This document shows positions 49,307 through 58,307 of a stretch of 64,000 bases of DNA, in pieces (position 1 is the stretch's first letter; the number at the start of each line of letters is the position of its first letter). The DNA comes from JACCVL01 sp963695375 (GTDB lineage: Bacteria > Actinomycetota > Actinomycetes > Propionibacteriales > Nocardioidaceae): assembly GCA_963695375.1 (NCBI GenBank), contig OY968767.1, positions 496,001 to 560,000 on the forward strand. The letters are read 5' to 3'. The position numbers and the translations under genes were made by a program. The notes under the pieces are model-generated. The model made no database searches. It was not told the DNA's origin and saw nothing but the letters and a program-made list of their open reading frames with translations.

Positions 49307-50665
49307 TCAGCGGGAGGCGCCGACCTGGGTCTGCTCGATCACCCGGTCGTGCCGCATGGACGACCCGCTGGTCTCCTTGGCGAACGCCACCGCGACGATC
49401 GTGATCAGCGAGGTGGCCACCAGGTACAGCGAGATGGACACCGTGGTCCCGGTCGAGTCGAGCAGCTTCAGCGCGATGATGGGTGCCAGCGCCCCGGCGA
49501 ACACCGACGCCAGCTGGTAGCCGATCGAGGCACCGCTGTAGCGCACCGATGTCCCGAACAGCTCCGAGAAGAAGGCCGCCTGTGGGGCGTACATCAACGA
49601 GTGGAACAGCAGGCCCACGGTGATCGCCACCACGATCAGCGGGGAGCGCAGCGAGTCGATGAGCGGGAAGAACACGAACCCCCACACCCCGACCCCGATC
49701 GCACCGGCCAGGTAGAGCGGACGTCGGCCGATCCGGTCCGACAGCGACCCGATGGCGGGGATCAGGAAGAACTGGATACCGGACCCGATCAGCACGCCGT
49801 TCAAGGCGGTCTGCTTGTCCAGGCCGGCGTAGTCGACGACGTAGGTCAGCGAGATGACGGTGAAGATGTAGTAGGAGACGTTCTCCGCGAACCGCATTCC
49901 CATCGCGATGAGGACCTCCTTGGGGTAGGTCTTCACCACCTCGACCAGCGGCATCCGGCTGGACTCCGCGCGGTCGGCGGCCTCCGCCTGCGCCTCGACG
50001 AACAGCGGGGACTCCTCCAGCGTCAGCCGGATCCAGAGGCCGATGAACACGAGGACGGCGCTGAGCAGGAACGGGATGCGCCAGCCCCAGGCCTCGAAGT
50101 CGGCGTCGGACTGGAACGCGGCCAGCAGGAAGAGCACGAGGGTGGCCAGCAGGTTGCCCGCCGGGACCCCTGCCTGGGGCCAGCTGGCCCAGAACCCCCG
50201 CCGTCGGTCGTCACCGTGCTCGGCGGCCATCAACACCGCACCGCCCCACTCGCCGCCGACGGCGAACCCCTGCAGCAGCCGGCACACCAGCAGCAGCAGC
50301 GGGGCCGCCAGACCGATGGACGCGTAGGTGGGCAGCAACCCGATCGCGAAGGTGGCGACTCCCATCAGCAGCAGGCTGGTGACCAGCATCTTCTTGCGCC
50401 CGACCTTGTCCCCGAAGTGGCCGAAGACGAGTCCGCCCAGCGGACGGGCGGCGAAGCCGAGGGCGTAGGTGCTGAAGGCCAGCAGGGTGGCGTTCACCGG
50501 ATCGGCCGCGGGGAAGAACAGCGTCCCGAACACGAGGGCGGCCGCCGAGCCGTAGAGGAAGAAGTCGTACCACTCGATCGTGGTGCCGATCAGGCTGGCG
50601 GTCACCACCTTGACGATGCTGCTGCGCGGCGGCTGCGTGCCGGCGGCGGAGGTCGTGCTGGCCAT
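49307..50665 (-). CDS. MHS-family MFS permease (organic-acid uptake)
   Basis: A 452-residue metabolite:H+ symporter family protein. TASLIGTTIEWYDFFLYGSAAALVFG at helix 1, GHFGDKVGRKKMLV in loop 2-3 and LQGFAVGGEWGGAVLMAAEH are hallmarks of MHS carriers, which take up alpha-keto and hydroxy acids. It follows a 3-hydroxybutyrate dehydrogenase gene by 51 bases on the same strand, so 3-hydroxybutyrate is a likely substrate, by inference. ATG start at 50665. Confidence 0.92.
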   Translation of the reverse strand: MASTTSAAGTQPPRSSIVKVVTASLIGTTIEWYDFFLYGSAAALVFGTLFFPAADPVNATLLAFSTYALGFAARPLGGLVFGHFGDKVGRKKMLVTSLLLMGVATFAIGLLPTYASIGLAAPLLLLVCRLLQGFAVGGEWGGAVLMAAEHGDDRRRGFWASWPQAGVPAGNLLATLVLFLLAAFQSDADFEAWGWRIPFLLSAVLVFIGLWIRLTLEESPLFVEAQAEAADRAESSRMPLVEVVKTYPKEVLIAMGMRFAENVSYYIFTVISLTYVVDYAGLDKQTALNGVLIGSGIQFFLIPAIGSLSDRIGRRPLYLAGAIGVGVWGFVFFPLIDSLRSPLIVVAITVGLLFHSLMYAPQAAFFSELFGTSVRYSGASIGYQLASVFAGALAPIIALKLLDSTGTTVSISLYLVATSLITIVAVAFAKETSGSSMRHDRVIEQTQVGASR

Positions 50666-50716
50666 GCGAGTGTCCTCTCATCGGTCCGGCGGCGCCGAAC
50701 GCGGATCCGTAGTGGG

Positions 50717-51472
50717 TCAGGCGGCGGTCCAGCCCCCGTCGATGTCGACGGAGGTCCCCGAGATCGAGTCGCTGCCCGAGCCGCAGAGGTAGGCCACCGC
50801 GGCCGCGACCTCGTCCGGCTCCACCAGGCGCTTGATCGGCGTCCGGGCGAGCAGCACCTCGTCGAGGACCTGGGCCTCGTCGATGCCGTGTTGCGCGGCC
50901 TGGTCGGCGATCTGGTTCTCGACCAGCGGCGTGCGGACGTAGCCGGGACACACCGTGTTCGAGGTGACGCCGCGGCCCGCCCCCTCGAGCGCGGCCACCT
51001 TGGACAGCCCCTCGAGACCGTGCTTGGCCGCCACGTAGGCGACCTTGTAGGGCGAGGCGCGGCGGCCGTGCACGCTCGACACGTGCACCAGCCGGCCCCA
51101 CCCGCGGGCGTACATGCCGGGCAGCACGGCGGCACACAGACGGAACGGCGCCTCGAGCATCACCGTCTGGATCAGCCTGAACTGCTCGGGGTCGAAGTCC
51201 TCGATGGCCGCCACGTGCTGGATGCCGGCGTTGTTCACGAGGATGTCCACACCGGCGTCGGCAAGCCCCAGACCCTCTACCGCACCGGCGACGGCCAGGT
51301 CCGCGACCAGCGTGCGCCCCCCGACGTCGGCGGCGACCTTCCCCAGCCCGTCGGCGTCCCGGTCCAACAGCAGCAGCTCGGCGCCGTCGGCCGCCAGCCG
51401 CCCGGCGCAAGCCCGGCCGATGCCGGAGGCTGCACCGGTCACCAGGGCACGACGGCCGGACAGATCGGTCAC
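50717..51472 (-). CDS. bdhA: 3-hydroxybutyrate dehydrogenase (SDR)
   Basis: A 251-residue short-chain dehydrogenase that oxidises 3-hydroxybutyrate to acetoacetate with NAD. TGAASGIG cofactor motif, NNAGIQHV, catalytic Ser in HVSSVHG, Tyr-x-x-x-Lys in VAYVAAKHG and PGYVRTPLVENQIADQAAQHGI, the last typical of the BDH group. GTG at 51472. The downstream MHS permease and upstream GAF-PucR regulator complete a ketone-body use unit. Confidence 0.9.
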   Translation of the reverse strand: MTDLSGRRALVTGAASGIGRACAGRLAADGAELLLLDRDADGLGKVAADVGGRTLVADLAVAGAVEGLGLADAGVDILVNNAGIQHVAAIEDFDPEQFRLIQTVMLEAPFRLCAAVLPGMYARGWGRLVHVSSVHGRRASPYKVAYVAAKHGLEGLSKVAALEGAGRGVTSNTVCPGYVRTPLVENQIADQAAQHGIDEAQVLDEVLLARTPIKRLVEPDEVAAAVAYLCGSGSDSISGTSVDIDGGWTAA

Positions 51473-51578
51473 GACAGAGGACCGTAGGGCCCAGGGGCGG
51501 CGCCCGGCTATGTGTGCGCGCAACACATCGAGTCCGGATCAGTGGGCGGCCAGGCCATCTGATGTCCGGAGAAGTCGG

Positions 51579-53486
51579 TCACTCCCCGGCAATCACCCGC
51601 TCGGCACGCAGCCGGTGTACGCGCAGCGCGAGCTGGAGCTCCAACAGCCGTTCGGGTTCCCGCCAGCCCGGGCCGAGCAGCTCGCCGACGCGGTCCAGCC
51701 GCTGCGCCACCGTGTTCGGGTGCACGTGCAGCCGGCGACCGGCCTCGGCCAGGCCGTTCCCGCCAGCGCACCAGCTCTCCAGCGTCCCGACCAGCTCGGT
51801 CCCCCGTCGGGCGTCGTAGCGCACCACCGGGCCGAGCGCGCGGTCGAGGAAGGCGTTCAGCTCTGCGGGGCCGGCGGTGCCGAGCAGCAGCCGGGTCAGC
51901 CCGAGCGCCGTCGGATCGGCCACCTCACCCTCCCGGCCCAGAGCCAGCAGCGTGGCCAGGCACTGCCTGGCCTCCGCCCAGGCAGCCGGGTAGGCCGCGG
52001 CGTCGCACACCGGACCGGCCACCCCGACCGTGCCTCGGATGCCGAGCTCGGCGAGCCGGGTGTGCACCTGCCGACCGATGTCCGCCGCGTCCTCGCCCGG
52101 CAGGACCAGGGCGAGGTCGCCCTCCGGTCGCCCGGCGAGGCCACGGTGGTCGGCCGCCACCCGGCTCGCGACCGCGGTGGCGCGCTGCCGGTCCGCGTCG
52201 GCCGTCCGGACCACCAGGACCACGTGCGGCCGGTCCAGGTCCGCGCCGTGCCGGAGACCGCGCTCGCGCAGAGCCGCCGGCTGCCGGCCGGCGCCGGTCA
52301 GGAGGTCCCCGAGCACCTCGCCCCGCACTCGGTCCTCGGCCTCGGTGACCGAGCGGCTGAACAGCACCACGAGCGCCGCGACGAGCGCCGCCCGCTCCAG
52401 GGTGCGCTGGTGCGCCGCCGGGAGCTGCTCGGGACCGTGCAGCACCAAAGTGGCCAGCTGGTCGGTGCCGGCCCGGGCCGGGACCAGCCAGACCGAGCCG
52501 CCGTCCGCGGCCCGGGTGCGCACCGTCCGGCCGTCGCCGTCGGCGCGGGACACCTCGCGCGCCAGGTCGGCGGCCAGCGGCAGCTCCTGCTCCACCGGAC
52601 CCGCGACCGTCCGGCCGTCCGCGTCGAGCACCCAGGCGCTGGCACCGAGAACCTCCGCCACGACCGCGGCGACCCGGTGCAGCCCGCGGTCGCGGTCGGC
52701 CGCGTCGGCACCGGTGAGCAGCACCTCGGTCAGCCGGTCGTGCGCCTGCGCCGCCAGCTCAACGTCTCGCGAGTGCATCCGCATCTGCTCACCGGCCTGC
52801 CGCGTCTCCTCGAACATCCGTGCGTTGTCGAGTGCGATGGCCGCGTGCGCCGCGAACGACTGCAGCAGCGCGACCTCGTCCGGCGGGAACGGCCGCGGGC
52901 TGCGATGGGCCGCGCACAGGGTGCCGATGACCTGGTCGCCCAACAGCAACGGCACGCCGAGGATGGCGCGGATGCCCTCGTCGGCCACGGCGTCGTCGAC
53001 CGCCTCGCGATGCACGAACCGGTCGTCGCCGAAGTAGTCGTCGGTGGCGTAGGGCAGCCCGGTCTCCGCCACCAGGCCGAGCAGGCCGGTGCCGAGGGGC
53101 AGCCGCAGGCCCCGGAACGAGACGGACACCGCGCCGTCGGTGACCCGGATGAACGAGTCACCCCGCTCGACGTCGTTCAACGAGAGATAGGTGATGTCCG
53201 CGCCGAGCAGGTGCCGGGCCCGGCGGGTGATCGCGAGCAGCACCGCGTCGACGTCGCGGATGGCGGTCAGGTCGTGCGCGGTCTCGTACAGCGCGGACAG
53301 CTCGGCCTCCCGCCGCCGCAGCCGCTGCCACTGCTCGCGCACCCGCAACGCGGTGTCCAGCTCGGCGCGCAGCGCCGCCAGCGTCACCTCGTCCGCGCCT
53401 GCCTCGGCCGCGTCGCGGACCAACTGCTCGTAGGCGTCCGGCGGCGCATCCGCGTAGAGCAGCTCGACGAACCCGCGGCCCGGCAT
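51579..53486 (-). CDS. GAF domain PucR/CdaR-type transcriptional regulator
   Basis: A 635-residue regulator. The N-terminal third has helices and a GAF domain (DLTAIRDVDAVLLAITRRARHLLGADITYLSLND ... IGTLCAAHRSPRPF). A middle ligand-binding part follows. The C-terminal PucR-type helix-turn-helix is clear: VGTLESWCAGGNGLAEAGRRLHVHPNTVAQRLDRVGELLG, the NT-V-R-L recognition helix signature. Such proteins sense metabolites and activate adjacent catabolic genes, here likely bdhA and the MHS permease (106 bases downstream). GTG/ATG start at 53486. Ligand unknown. Confidence 0.9.
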   Translation of the reverse strand: MPGRGFVELLYADAPPDAYEQLVRDAAEAGADEVTLAALRAELDTALRVREQWQRLRRREAELSALYETAHDLTAIRDVDAVLLAITRRARHLLGADITYLSLNDVERGDSFIRVTDGAVSVSFRGLRLPLGTGLLGLVAETGLPYATDDYFGDDRFVHREAVDDAVADEGIRAILGVPLLLGDQVIGTLCAAHRSPRPFPPDEVALLQSFAAHAAIALDNARMFEETRQAGEQMRMHSRDVELAAQAHDRLTEVLLTGADAADRDRGLHRVAAVVAEVLGASAWVLDADGRTVAGPVEQELPLAADLAREVSRADGDGRTVRTRAADGGSVWLVPARAGTDQLATLVLHGPEQLPAAHQRTLERAALVAALVVLFSRSVTEAEDRVRGEVLGDLLTGAGRQPAALRERGLRHGADLDRPHVVLVVRTADADRQRATAVASRVAADHRGLAGRPEGDLALVLPGEDAADIGRQVHTRLAELGIRGTVGVAGPVCDAAAYPAAWAEARQCLATLLALGREGEVADPTALGLTRLLLGTAGPAELNAFLDRALGPVVRYDARRGTELVGTLESWCAGGNGLAEAGRRLHVHPNTVAQRLDRVGELLGPGWREPERLLELQLALRVHRLRAERVIAGE

Positions 53487-53513
53487 GCGCCGCAGCCTAG
53501 GGCGGACCCGGCA

Positions 53514-54641
53514 TCAGCTGACGTCGACCGGGACCAGCCGGGTGGCCAGGACCTCGCGGGTGATCCAGTGCTCCCACTGCACCTGGATCGTGTACGTCCC
53601 GGGCGTGGGCGGGAACAACAGCAGGTCGTAGCGCTCCGCTGCCCCGAAGGCGAGGTGGTCGGTGAGCAGCCGGTGCCCGGTGTCGCGCAGCACCGGGCTC
53701 GGGCCGTTCGGGTCGCTGGTGTCCCGGTACTCCCGGCCGTCGTGCCCGACCAGCTCGGCGAACCGGCTCGGCTGCCCGTCCGGGTCGAAGAAGCGCATCC
53801 GGATCGGGAAGTAGTTCGCGTTCACCGTGCGGAGCAGCGTGGGGGCGGCCGGGGCCGGTTGCCCGTCCGGCTGGACGTTGGCCCGCAGCCGGTCCAGGCT
53901 CCACACCCCGTCCCGCCGCGGACGGGCCAGCTCACCGCCGAGCAGGTAGAAGTGCTTCGGCTCGAACCGGTTCAGCCCGACGTCCTCACCGGACAACCCC
54001 GCGGCGTGGGACAGCTGGTGCCAGCGCGGGTCGACGGAGTACGGGATCAGCGCTGCCTCGGTGGCGATGTCGTACTCCGGGCCGTCGACGAAGGGCCGCC
54101 GCGTCACGCCGGGCTGGACCGGGTAGTCCGGGTGCACGATGGGGTCGATGACGAGCGGACCGAACATGCCCATCTGCACGTGCAGCACCGTGTTGACGTG
54201 GCAGTGGTAGAAGTACGTGCCCGACGCGCCGATGTTCGGGTCGCCGGGTTCGCCCCTGCGAGCGATCCACTGGTAGGTGTAGCCACCGGTGACCTCGAAC
54301 GACGTGTGGCCCACCCCGTCGTTGCGCGGATCGGGCTCGAGACCGTGCCAGTGGATGGTGTGCGGCCCCTTGCCAGGCTTGATGCGGGCGTGGAAGATCT
54401 CGCCCTCGGCGACCCGGAGCGTGGGGGCGGGCAGGCCCCGCCCCGACGTCGGCGACTCGAAGCTCCAGATCTCGTGCTGCGCGCCGTCGTCGAACTCGAG
54501 CTCCCGATTGAAGAATTGGAGCTCGACCGAGCGGTCCGGCCGCAGCAGGAACTCCGTCTCCGGACTCCCCTCTTGCACCTGCTCGCTGGCGAAGTCCACC
54601 TGACTGGCGAATAGCGGGTGGTCGTGCTCGTCGGAACTCAT
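53514..54641 (-). CDS. Multicopper oxidase half (domains 1 and 2)
   Basis: A 375-residue cupredoxin protein without signal peptide. Domain 1 has the trinuclear-copper motif HTIHWHG (His94, His97, His99) and YHCHVN (His146, Cys147, His148), with His154 and Met159 following, resembling a type 1 site. Domain 2 contains AAERYDLLLFPPTPG, the usual middle-domain signature. There is no third domain with a C-terminal copper set; that set is on the upstream overlapping gene. ATG at 54641 overlaps that gene's stop as ATGA. It probably works with it as one enzyme. Substrate unknown; manganese, copper or phenol oxidation are options. Confidence 0.82.
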   Translation of the reverse strand: MSSDEHDHPLFASQVDFASEQVQEGSPETEFLLRPDRSVELQFFNRELEFDDGAQHEIWSFESPTSGRGLPAPTLRVAEGEIFHARIKPGKGPHTIHWHGLEPDPRNDGVGHTSFEVTGGYTYQWIARRGEPGDPNIGASGTYFYHCHVNTVLHVQMGMFGPLVIDPIVHPDYPVQPGVTRRPFVDGPEYDIATEAALIPYSVDPRWHQLSHAAGLSGEDVGLNRFEPKHFYLLGGELARPRRDGVWSLDRLRANVQPDGQPAPAAPTLLRTVNANYFPIRMRFFDPDGQPSRFAELVGHDGREYRDTSDPNGPSPVLRDTGHRLLTDHLAFGAAERYDLLLFPPTPGTYTIQVQWEHWITREVLATRLVPVDVS

Positions 54642-55945
54642 TCCACACCTCCGGAGGTCGGTGCGGCCAGCTTCCAGTCCGCGACCATCCCCCCGGGGTA
54701 CAGCCCGCCGGCGGCGGTCTGGGACGGCTCGGCGTGGCAGTGCATCGGGAACGCCCAGTCACCGACACGGGTGTCCCAGACCTGGTCGATCGCGTCCGGC
54801 GGCCGCTCCAGCGGCAGCACGATCTCCTTGCGGTCCACCGGGTCGAGCTCGACCACGTCCTCCCACTGCTGCAGCAGCACGTGCCCGTCCTCGTCGACCC
54901 GGCCGACACTCCTCGGAAAGTCGTTGCCGTTGCGCCGGACGGTCCAGACGTGGTTGCCGTGGAAGTGCATCTGGTGGGCGACGATCCCGGCGTTGACCAT
55001 CCGGATCAGCTGGCCCGCCCCCACGGTCCCCTTGCCCGTACGGCGGCTGAAGTCCCGCACGTCGACGTGCCGGGCGGACCCCGACGGGTTCGTCTCCTCG
55101 TCCCGGTGGTGGTTCGCGTCCACGTCCGTCGAGACGGCGAGGGCCTGGAACCCGCTGCGCCCGTTGATGGTGAAGTAGCGCGGCGCCGCCGGCGTGGTGG
55201 CCGGGTCGACCCTTCTGCCGAGCGACGCCAGCCGTGCCCACCGCGGCTCGACGTCTCGGCACAGCCAGACCCACTGCCGCTCGAACTCCGTGCCGTTGTC
55301 GTTCAGCCGCCACCGGTCGCGCGGCGTCACGACGAGCACCCCGGCCAGACCGAGCGTTCGCTCCACCGGGTCGTTGGTGGGGTCGGTGAACAGGTAGGTC
55401 CCCGGGGCCGGCGCGGGCAGCGTCAGCTCGCGCATCTGACCGGGGCGGATCACGCCGGTCGAGGCGTCCGACCCGGCGCCGCCGACGCCGTGCACCGTGA
55501 GCGTGTGCGCCGACGCCAGCGTGTTGTGCACCTGCAGCCGGATGGTGCTGCCGGCCTCCGCCACCAGCGTCGCCTCCGGCAGGAAGCTGCCCCAGTACCT
55601 GCGCCGCACGAGGTACTGGCCGCGGTGCGCCGGGTCCTGCCGCCGCGCGCGCGGTCGGCCGAGCGGCGGTTCGGCGGCGCCGATCGGGTGCAGGTGGGTG
55701 GCTTCGACATCGCCGGCGGCGGTGAACACGTGCGGGGCGAGGGTGAGGCTGGGCGCGGGATCGGTCCGGCTGGTGGGCCGGTCGCCGAAGCCGCGGTGGT
55801 AGACCAGGGCGCCGTCCACCATCGGCAGGAAGCCCTCGTTGATGTAGACCGGCAGCACCCCGCGAGCCGCTGCGGCGAGCTGGTCCGCGACCGCAGGCGC
55901 GCGACCGACCCGGGCGGCGGACCGGCTCCGGGCGCCGGCGCTCAT
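54638..55945 (-). CDS. Multicopper oxidase-like protein, complementary half
   Basis: A 435-residue cupredoxin protein. The N-terminal domain keeps HTLTVHG (His147, His152) but has TYLFTDP where the second His pair should be. The C-terminal domain has HQMHFHGNH (His324, His327, His329), MHCHAEPSQ (His402, Cys403, His404) and GGM (Met420); the type 1 ligand His after HCH is replaced (HCHAEPSQ). With the downstream protein it could supply all eight trinuclear His ligands. No classical signal peptide. Start ATG at 55945 overlaps the upstream stop by four bases. Confidence 0.8.
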   Translation of the reverse strand: MSAGARSRSAARVGRAPAVADQLAAAARGVLPVYINEGFLPMVDGALVYHRGFGDRPTSRTDPAPSLTLAPHVFTAAGDVEATHLHPIGAAEPPLGRPRARRQDPAHRGQYLVRRRYWGSFLPEATLVAEAGSTIRLQVHNTLASAHTLTVHGVGGAGSDASTGVIRPGQMRELTLPAPAPGTYLFTDPTNDPVERTLGLAGVLVVTPRDRWRLNDNGTEFERQWVWLCRDVEPRWARLASLGRRVDPATTPAAPRYFTINGRSGFQALAVSTDVDANHHRDEETNPSGSARHVDVRDFSRRTGKGTVGAGQLIRMVNAGIVAHQMHFHGNHVWTVRRNGNDFPRSVGRVDEDGHVLLQQWEDVVELDPVDRKEIVLPLERPPDAIDQVWDTRVGDWAFPMHCHAEPSQTAAGGLYPGGMVADWKLAAPTSGGVE

Positions 55946-56577
55946 GACCCACTCCCGGGCATCCCGTGCCGGTGGCCCCCGTGGCCGCGGTCGCCGGCAT
56001 GCTCGGAGTGGACATGAGGGCCGCCGCTGACCGCCGGCGGCAGCGCGAGCTGCAGCACCCGGTCTGCGTACGGGTCGCTGAGCTCGGCCCGCAGCAACGG
56101 AGTGCCGGACGGGGTGAGGTAGCGCACCCACAGCTGTTCGAGCCCGCCGGCGGCGAGTGGACCGGGGAGTCGGGACGCGTACTCAGGGGTGACTCCGATC
56201 CCGGTGTCCCCCACCTGCAATCGCACCTGCCCCGGCGAGAACAGCACCGGCGCCGGCGTGGCGTTGTGCACCTCGAGCTGCAGGGCGACGCGGCCGGCCC
56301 AGGTGTGGTTGCCCGCCTCCCCGTGAGCGTCCAGGGCGTGGTCGCCGGTGGTGAGACCGGGTCGCCGGTCGCGCACCAGCTGCAGCACACGGAGCGAGCC
56401 GAAGCTGGTCGCGACCAGGCCGGCCGCTGCGGCGGTGCCGGTCGGTGCGTCTCCACCGCCGACGGTCCTGCTCACCAGCCCGTCGGCGGTCACCGCCACC
56501 GCGCCGGCGCAGGCTGCGATCACCACGGCTCGCCGGGAGACCACCCAGCTGGGCGCGGAGGACTGGACGATCGACAT
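55942..56577 (-). CDS. Exported accessory protein with His-rich tail, in multicopper oxidase operon
   Basis: A 211-residue protein. VVSRRAVVIAACAGAVAVTADGLV is a membrane or Tat-like signal with twin Arg. The body is beta-rich (RVALQLEVHNATPAPVLFSPGQVRLQVGD, resembling a small cupredoxin-like or Ig fold). The C-terminus HVHSEHAGDRGHGGHRHGMPG is strongly His-rich and may bind copper for delivery to the two oxidase subunits downstream. Overlaps the next gene as ATGA, so the three are coupled. I do not recognise the family. Confidence 0.65.
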   Translation of the reverse strand: MSIVQSSAPSWVVSRRAVVIAACAGAVAVTADGLVSRTVGGGDAPTGTAAAAGLVATSFGSLRVLQLVRDRRPGLTTGDHALDAHGEAGNHTWAGRVALQLEVHNATPAPVLFSPGQVRLQVGDTGIGVTPEYASRLPGPLAAGGLEQLWVRYLTPSGTPLLRAELSDPYADRVLQLALPPAVSGGPHVHSEHAGDRGHGGHRHGMPGSGS

Positions 56578-56665
56578 CCCGGGACTCCCCTCATCGCAGA
56601 CGAGGGCAGCGTCGGTCGCCGGCGTAACGGCGGCGTGAAACCGCCTGCCCGCGGCGAGCAGTCGG

Positions 56666-57139
56666 TCAGCGTCCGACGCGGACCGACTCACATCCGACGA
56701 GGACGTCGTGCGGGTCGCGCCCGCGGCTGTAGCGCACGGTGTCTCGGCCAGGGCCGCAGTGGACCGTGTCCGGCGCGACCTCCCGCGTCAGGTCCACGAT
56801 GTCGCGGCCCAGGCCGGCGTCGACGCGGTCGCGTCCCGGCCCCGGTGCCAGGGTGTCCTGCCCGGCCCGACTGCGCAGGAGGTCGTCGCCGCGGCCGCCG
56901 GACATCCGGTCGCGTCCCGCACCGGCGTACAACTCGTCGGCACCGCCGAGCCCGAGCAACGTGTTGTGGCCGGATCCGCTCCACAAGCGGTCTTTCCCGG
57001 GCGTGCCGCGCAGCACATCGTCCGATGGCGTGCCGTGGACGTCGTCGCGCAGGTCGATGTCGACCGCCGCCGCCACCGGGGCGAGGACGAGCAGGCAGCA
57101 GCCGGAGACCGCCGCGGCGACGAGGCCTCTGCGTCGCAT
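56666..57139 (-). CDS. Small secreted RTX-like calcium-binding protein
   Basis: A 157-residue exported protein. Signal peptide RRRGLVAAAVSGCCLLVLAPVAAA, then about seven nonapeptide-like repeats (GTPSDDVLRG, GTPGKDRLWSG, GLGGADELYAG, GAGRDRMSGG, GRGDDLLRS, PGRDRVDAG, LGRDIVDL) of the hemolysin-type calcium-binding family, followed by TVHCGPGRDTVRYS and a C-terminal Cys that may pair with it. No enzyme domain. Divergent from the sigma factor. A small extracellular Ca-binding protein is the likely role. Confidence 0.8.
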   Translation of the reverse strand: MRRRGLVAAAVSGCCLLVLAPVAAAVDIDLRDDVHGTPSDDVLRGTPGKDRLWSGSGHNTLLGLGGADELYAGAGRDRMSGGRGDDLLRSRAGQDTLAPGPGRDRVDAGLGRDIVDLTREVAPDTVHCGPGRDTVRYSRGRDPHDVLVGCESVRVGR

Positions 57140-57478
57140 CCGCCCCCCCGGGTCCGGCCTGCCGGCGCGGCCGCGGCCCTGGACGGCCCCGACTCGCAGG
57201 GCAGCGTAGTGCACCGCCGGCGCCGGACCGGGGACGCGCCGGACCGAGGACGCGACGGCGGGGTGGAACAGACCGGGCCGCACGGTGCACGCTGTTGGAC
57301 ACCCGCGCCCCGGCCTGCCCACCGCTCGATGTACCCGACTCGGACCGGGTCATGCGCGTCGGACCGGTGCCGGCTGCCCGAACGGGTGGTTGCGGGCCGG
57401 CGGCGGGTGTCCCTAGCCTGGGCCGCGAGTGGTCCAGACAGACGCCACCCCGCACCCGCACCGATTGCTGGGGCTGGC
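57140..57478. other. 339-base divergent intergenic region
   Basis: It lies between the RTX gene and the sigma-factor gene and has no supported coding frame. GGTT at 57388 with GGGTGT at 57405 is reminiscent of a SigB/F-type promoter, which would fit autoregulation, but spacing is 13, too short for the consensus (about 15-17). Nothing else convincing is seen. Confidence 0.4.
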
Positions 57479-58258
57479 ATGGCGGCATCGACCCTCGACG
57501 TGGCGGCGACGCCCGGCGGAGATCGAGCGCGCCGGACGGCGGAACTGCTCGTGCTGGCCCAGCGAGCGCCCGAGGCGGAGCGGCTGCGGCTGCAGGACCT
57601 GGTCATCGAGCTGAACCTGCCGATCGCGCGCTCCCTCGCCCGACGCTTCGCCGAGCGCGGCCAGCCGCTGGACGACCTCGAGCAGGCTGCGGCGGTCGGA
57701 CTCGTCAAGGCGGTCCGACGCTTCGACCCGGACCGGGGCAGCGACTTCCTCACGTTCGCCGTGCCCACCATCACCGGCGAGGTGAAACGGCACTTCCGGG
57801 ACTGCGCCTGGGCGGTCCGTCCACCGCGCCGGATCCAGGAGGCGCAGGGCCGGGTGGCCGTCGCCATCGAGGAGCTGACCACCCGGCTGCGGCGCTCGCC
57901 GACGGCAGCCGAGGTCGCCCGGCACCTGGACCTCGACGAGGAGGACGTCGTCGAGGCGATGAGCTCGCGGGGCTGCTTCAGCCCGGCATCACTGGATGCC
58001 GAGCTGCTCGACGGTGACGGTACGGCGCTGCGCGAACGACTCGGGACCGAGGACGGTGCCTACACCCTGGCCGAGACGCTGCTCGCCCTGCAGCCGGCGC
58101 TGGACCGCCTCGACGCACGCGACCGGCGGATCCTGCAGCTGCGGCTCCGGCTCGGCCGGACCCAGTCACAGATCGCCGCCGAGCTCGGCGTGAGCCAGAT
58201 GCAGGTGTCCCGCCAGCTCGCCCGGATCCGAGCGACCCTGCGCGGCTCGATCGCCTGA
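57479..58258 (+). CDS. SigB/SigF/SigG-type alternative sigma-70 factor
   Basis: A 259-residue sigma factor. Region 2: ELNLPIARSLARRFAERGQPLDDLEQAAAVGLVKAVRRFDPDRGSDFLTFAVPTITGEVKRHFRDCAWAVRPPRRIQE, the stress/sporulation group 3 signature. Region 3 is PTAAEVARHLDL and region 4 is LDARDRRILQLRLRLGRTQSQIAAELGVSQMQVSRQLARIRATLRG. Such factors are controlled by anti-sigma/antagonist partner switching; none lies next to this gene, but two SpoIIE phosphatases are in the window. ATG at 57479, weak ribosome site. Confidence 0.95.
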   Translation: MAASTLDVAATPGGDRARRTAELLVLAQRAPEAERLRLQDLVIELNLPIARSLARRFAERGQPLDDLEQAAAVGLVKAVRRFDPDRGSDFLTFAVPTITGEVKRHFRDCAWAVRPPRRIQEAQGRVAVAIEELTTRLRRSPTAAEVARHLDLDEEDVVEAMSSRGCFSPASLDAELLDGDGTALRERLGTEDGAYTLAETLLALQPALDRLDARDRRILQLRLRLGRTQSQIAAELGVSQMQVSRQLARIRATLRGSIA

Positions 58259-58307
58259 CCGCGCGAGAGAACGGACGGTTCCAACGCCGGTCTGCCAGCA
58301 TCGCCGG

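Noticed and set aside
57388..57410. SigB/F-type promoter GGTT...GGGTGT before the sigma-factor gene
   Set aside because: Spacing is only 13 bases, below the usual 15-17, and the -10 has a mismatch; kept only as a note.
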